A stretch of 7,375 bases of DNA, from contig JASHXO010000217.1 of the NCBI GenBank assembly GCA_030043495.1, forward strand, positions 1-7,375, given 5' to 3'. Source of the stretch: Candidatus Rhabdochlamydia sp. (lineage in GTDB: Bacteria; Chlamydiota; Chlamydiia; Chlamydiales; Rhabdochlamydiaceae). The position numbers and the translations under genes are program-made. The notes beneath the pieces are model-generated. The model was not told where the DNA came from and searched no databases. It saw only the letters and a program-made list of their open reading frames with translations. Shown piece by piece: positions 6,014-7,375 of the stretch (position 1 is its first letter; the number at the start of each line of letters is the position of its first letter).

Positions 6014-7375
6014 ATGTTTGATTCTATTTTTAACTGTTTAACTAAAATCGATGCTTTTTTCTGGAGTTACCTCGGTTTTTCTTTTATTGCAATTTTAGGC
6101 TGTTATTTCACTTTCAAATCCGGATTTTTTCAAATCCGTGCCATTCCCACTGTTTTGCGCACCTTCCGCCATTTCCTCAAATATAAATCTTCTTCAGAAA
6201 CAGGAACACATCCGCTCAAAGTATTTTTCACATCCGTCGGAGGGATGATCGGGGTGGGAAATATTGCAGGGATTGTCACTGCCCTGCAAATCGGTGGGCC
6301 CGGTGCGCTATTTTGGGTCTGGATTGCTGCTTTCTTGGGTTCTTTAATCAAATACTCGGAAGTCTTTTTAGGATTAAAGTATCGTGTTGCAAACGAAAAA
6401 GGTGGATATGATGGGGGCTCTATTCATTTCTTGCGCAAAGCCTTCAACAGAAAATGGATTGGTGCCATTGCTTGCGTACTCATGTGCATCTATGCCGCTG
6501 AGATCTATCAGTTTTCTGTTTTGACACATTGCATCTCTGTGAACTGGCAGGTCGAACATCTTTGGGTCGTCCTCGCTTTCCTCGCGTTGATCCTTTACAC
6601 GGTTCTCGGAGGAATCAAAAGAGTGGGAAAGATCTGTTCCTTGCTGATGCCTTTTTTCACTTGCATCTACCTTCTCATGGGTTTTTATATGATAGGGCAC
6701 CATCTTCCCGAACTTCCGCTATTATTGAAGGAAGTTTTTACTTCGGCCTTCACTGAAAGCGCTGAACTGGGAGGATTTGTCGGCAGCACGATGATGTTAG
6801 CGATGCAGCAGGGAATTTCTCGCTCAGTTTATTCTGCAGATATCGGGATTGGTTATGATTCGATCATTCAAAGTGAGACAAGTTCAGTGCAGATCGTGAA
6901 CCAAGCCAGATTGTCGATACTCGGTGTTTTTATCGATAACGTTGTTTGCACTTGTACTCTTTTAATCGCTTTGACATCAGGACTCTGGAATGCAAGCCCA
7001 ATGATCGATTCCGCTCTTGTCATTCAAAACGCTCTGGCTGTTCATTTTCCCGGTCAGGTCGTTTTTATGCCGATTTTTCTTTTCGTTCTTGTCTACACGA
7101 CATTAGTTTCTTATCTGCTCGCTGGTTTTAAATGTGCGCGCTTTCTCCATCCGCGCTTTGGAGAAAAAGTGTATTTGGGATTTGCCATTGCTTTTCTGTT
7201 GACCTTCTCATTTTTTGATCAGTCAAAAGCATTGCTGGTGATGTCGCTTGCTGGATGCATGCTGCTTTGCCTGAATTTGACGGGTATCTTCCGCTTGCGG
7301 AACGAGATCTCATTTGTCCTGGATGAACATCCACGCGAAGAAACAGTTTTAGCCGAAACCGCAAAAATTAAGTTT
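6014..7375 (+). CDS. Alanine/glycine:cation symporter family (AGCS) protein, 3' end beyond window
   Basis: Inner-membrane transporter predicted to import small neutral amino acids such as alanine or glycine with sodium or protons; the exact substrate cannot be read from sequence. 454 codons are visible with no stop before the edge. Family features are the N-terminal helix followed by FKSGFFQIR (34-42), the SVGGMIGVGNIAGIVTAL segment (74-91), and the signature GGPGALFWVWIAAFLGSLIKY (start 94, end 114), followed by a Glu116-containing loop. About ten or eleven hydrophobic helices follow to residue 424. The usual RGxFSNEAGxGS motif is altered to RSVYSADIGIG (270-280), so this is a divergent member. 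The ATG at 6014 is the first possible start: an in-frame TGA lies at 6002-6004, and GAGATGAG gives a weak ribosome binding site. The family length is about 450-480, so the gene is almost complete. The last nine codons read from a family A element arm; if that arm continues as in the other copies, four more codons (ACA GAG CAC TAG) end the protein at 457 residues. Confidence 0.9.
   Translation, partial: MFDSIFNCLTKIDAFFWSYLGFSFIAILGCYFTFKSGFFQIRAIPTVLRTFRHFLKYKSSSETGTHPLKVFFTSVGGMIGVGNIAGIVTALQIGGPGALFWVWIAAFLGSLIKYSEVFLGLKYRVANEKGGYDGGSIHFLRKAFNRKWIGAIACVLMCIYAAEIYQFSVLTHCISVNWQVEHLWVVLAFLALILYTVLGGIKRVGKICSLLMPFFTCIYLLMGFYMIGHHLPELPLLLKEVFTSAFTESAELGGFVGSTMMLAMQQGISRSVYSADIGIGYDSIIQSETSSVQIVNQARLSILGVFIDNVVCTCTLLIALTSGLWNASPMIDSALVIQNALAVHFPGQVVFMPIFLFVLVYTTLVSYLLAGFKCARFLHPRFGEKVYLGFAIAFLLTFSFFDQSKALLVMSLAGCMLLCLNLTGIFRLRNEISFVLDEHPREETVLAETAKIKF
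7350..7375. mobile_element. Family A element arm at the right edge (partial, inside the symporter gene end)
   Basis: TAGCCGAAACCGCAAAAATT and the following AAGTTT match, base for base, the reverse complement of the left arm of the copy at 622-782, including its two private variants. The expected outer end (ACAGAGCA then CTAG) lies beyond the window. Bases before 7350 do not match the element interior; they are symporter coding sequence. It is therefore a lone arm or a rearranged copy, not an intact 161-bp element. Confidence 0.75.

Noticed and set aside
1..7375. CRISPR array, tRNA, rRNA, phage or defence system
   Set aside because: No regularly spaced direct repeats, no tRNA cloverleaf or rRNA-like sequence and no nuclease, methylase or phage structural genes were seen.

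Overview
This window looks like chromosomal DNA of an environmental (Chlamydia-like) member of the Chlamydiae. The grounds are the style of the proteins, the moderate G+C content judged by eye (about mid-40s percent), the mix of housekeeping genes with decayed RHS/YD-repeat sequence, and small dispersed palindromic repeats. A Waddlia-like organism is my best guess, but it rests on memory and no search was run.

Layout. Positions 1-884 hold a broken RHS-repeat-like gene. It is interrupted by two 161-bp palindromic, MITE-like elements (family A) that are about 97% identical and lie in opposite orientation, each flanked by CTAG. Removing each element together with one CTAG rejoins the reading frame at both sites. 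A separate frameshift near 550 shows that the gene is dead anyway. Next come transketolase (tkt, 955-2946) and uroporphyrinogen decarboxylase (hemE, 2939-3952), which overlap by 8 bp and are probably co-transcribed. A second element of a different family (family B, about 162 bp, 3980-4141) fills most of the gap before a Sec-exported FAD-dependent amine oxidase-like gene (4177-5589). The stop codon of that gene abuts a 56-bp remnant of the same family B in opposite orientation. The 5645-6013 stretch is AT-rich and contains one small ORF (39 codons) with a strong Shine-Dalgarno sequence. The window closes with an alanine/glycine:cation symporter (AGCS family, 6014 to beyond the right edge). Its last visible codons are an exact 26-bp match to the arm of a family A element.

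Function. tkt serves the pentose phosphate pathway and hemE serves tetrapyrrole synthesis. The oxidase and the symporter suggest amine or amino-acid handling, but nothing in the sequence ties them to one pathway. The unifying theme is mobile-element activity: five element copies or fragments from two families in 7.4 kb, sitting in a dead gene, at intergenic edges and at the 3' ends of two genes. No transposase is visible, so both families look non-autonomous. I saw no rRNA, tRNA, CRISPR array or defence system.
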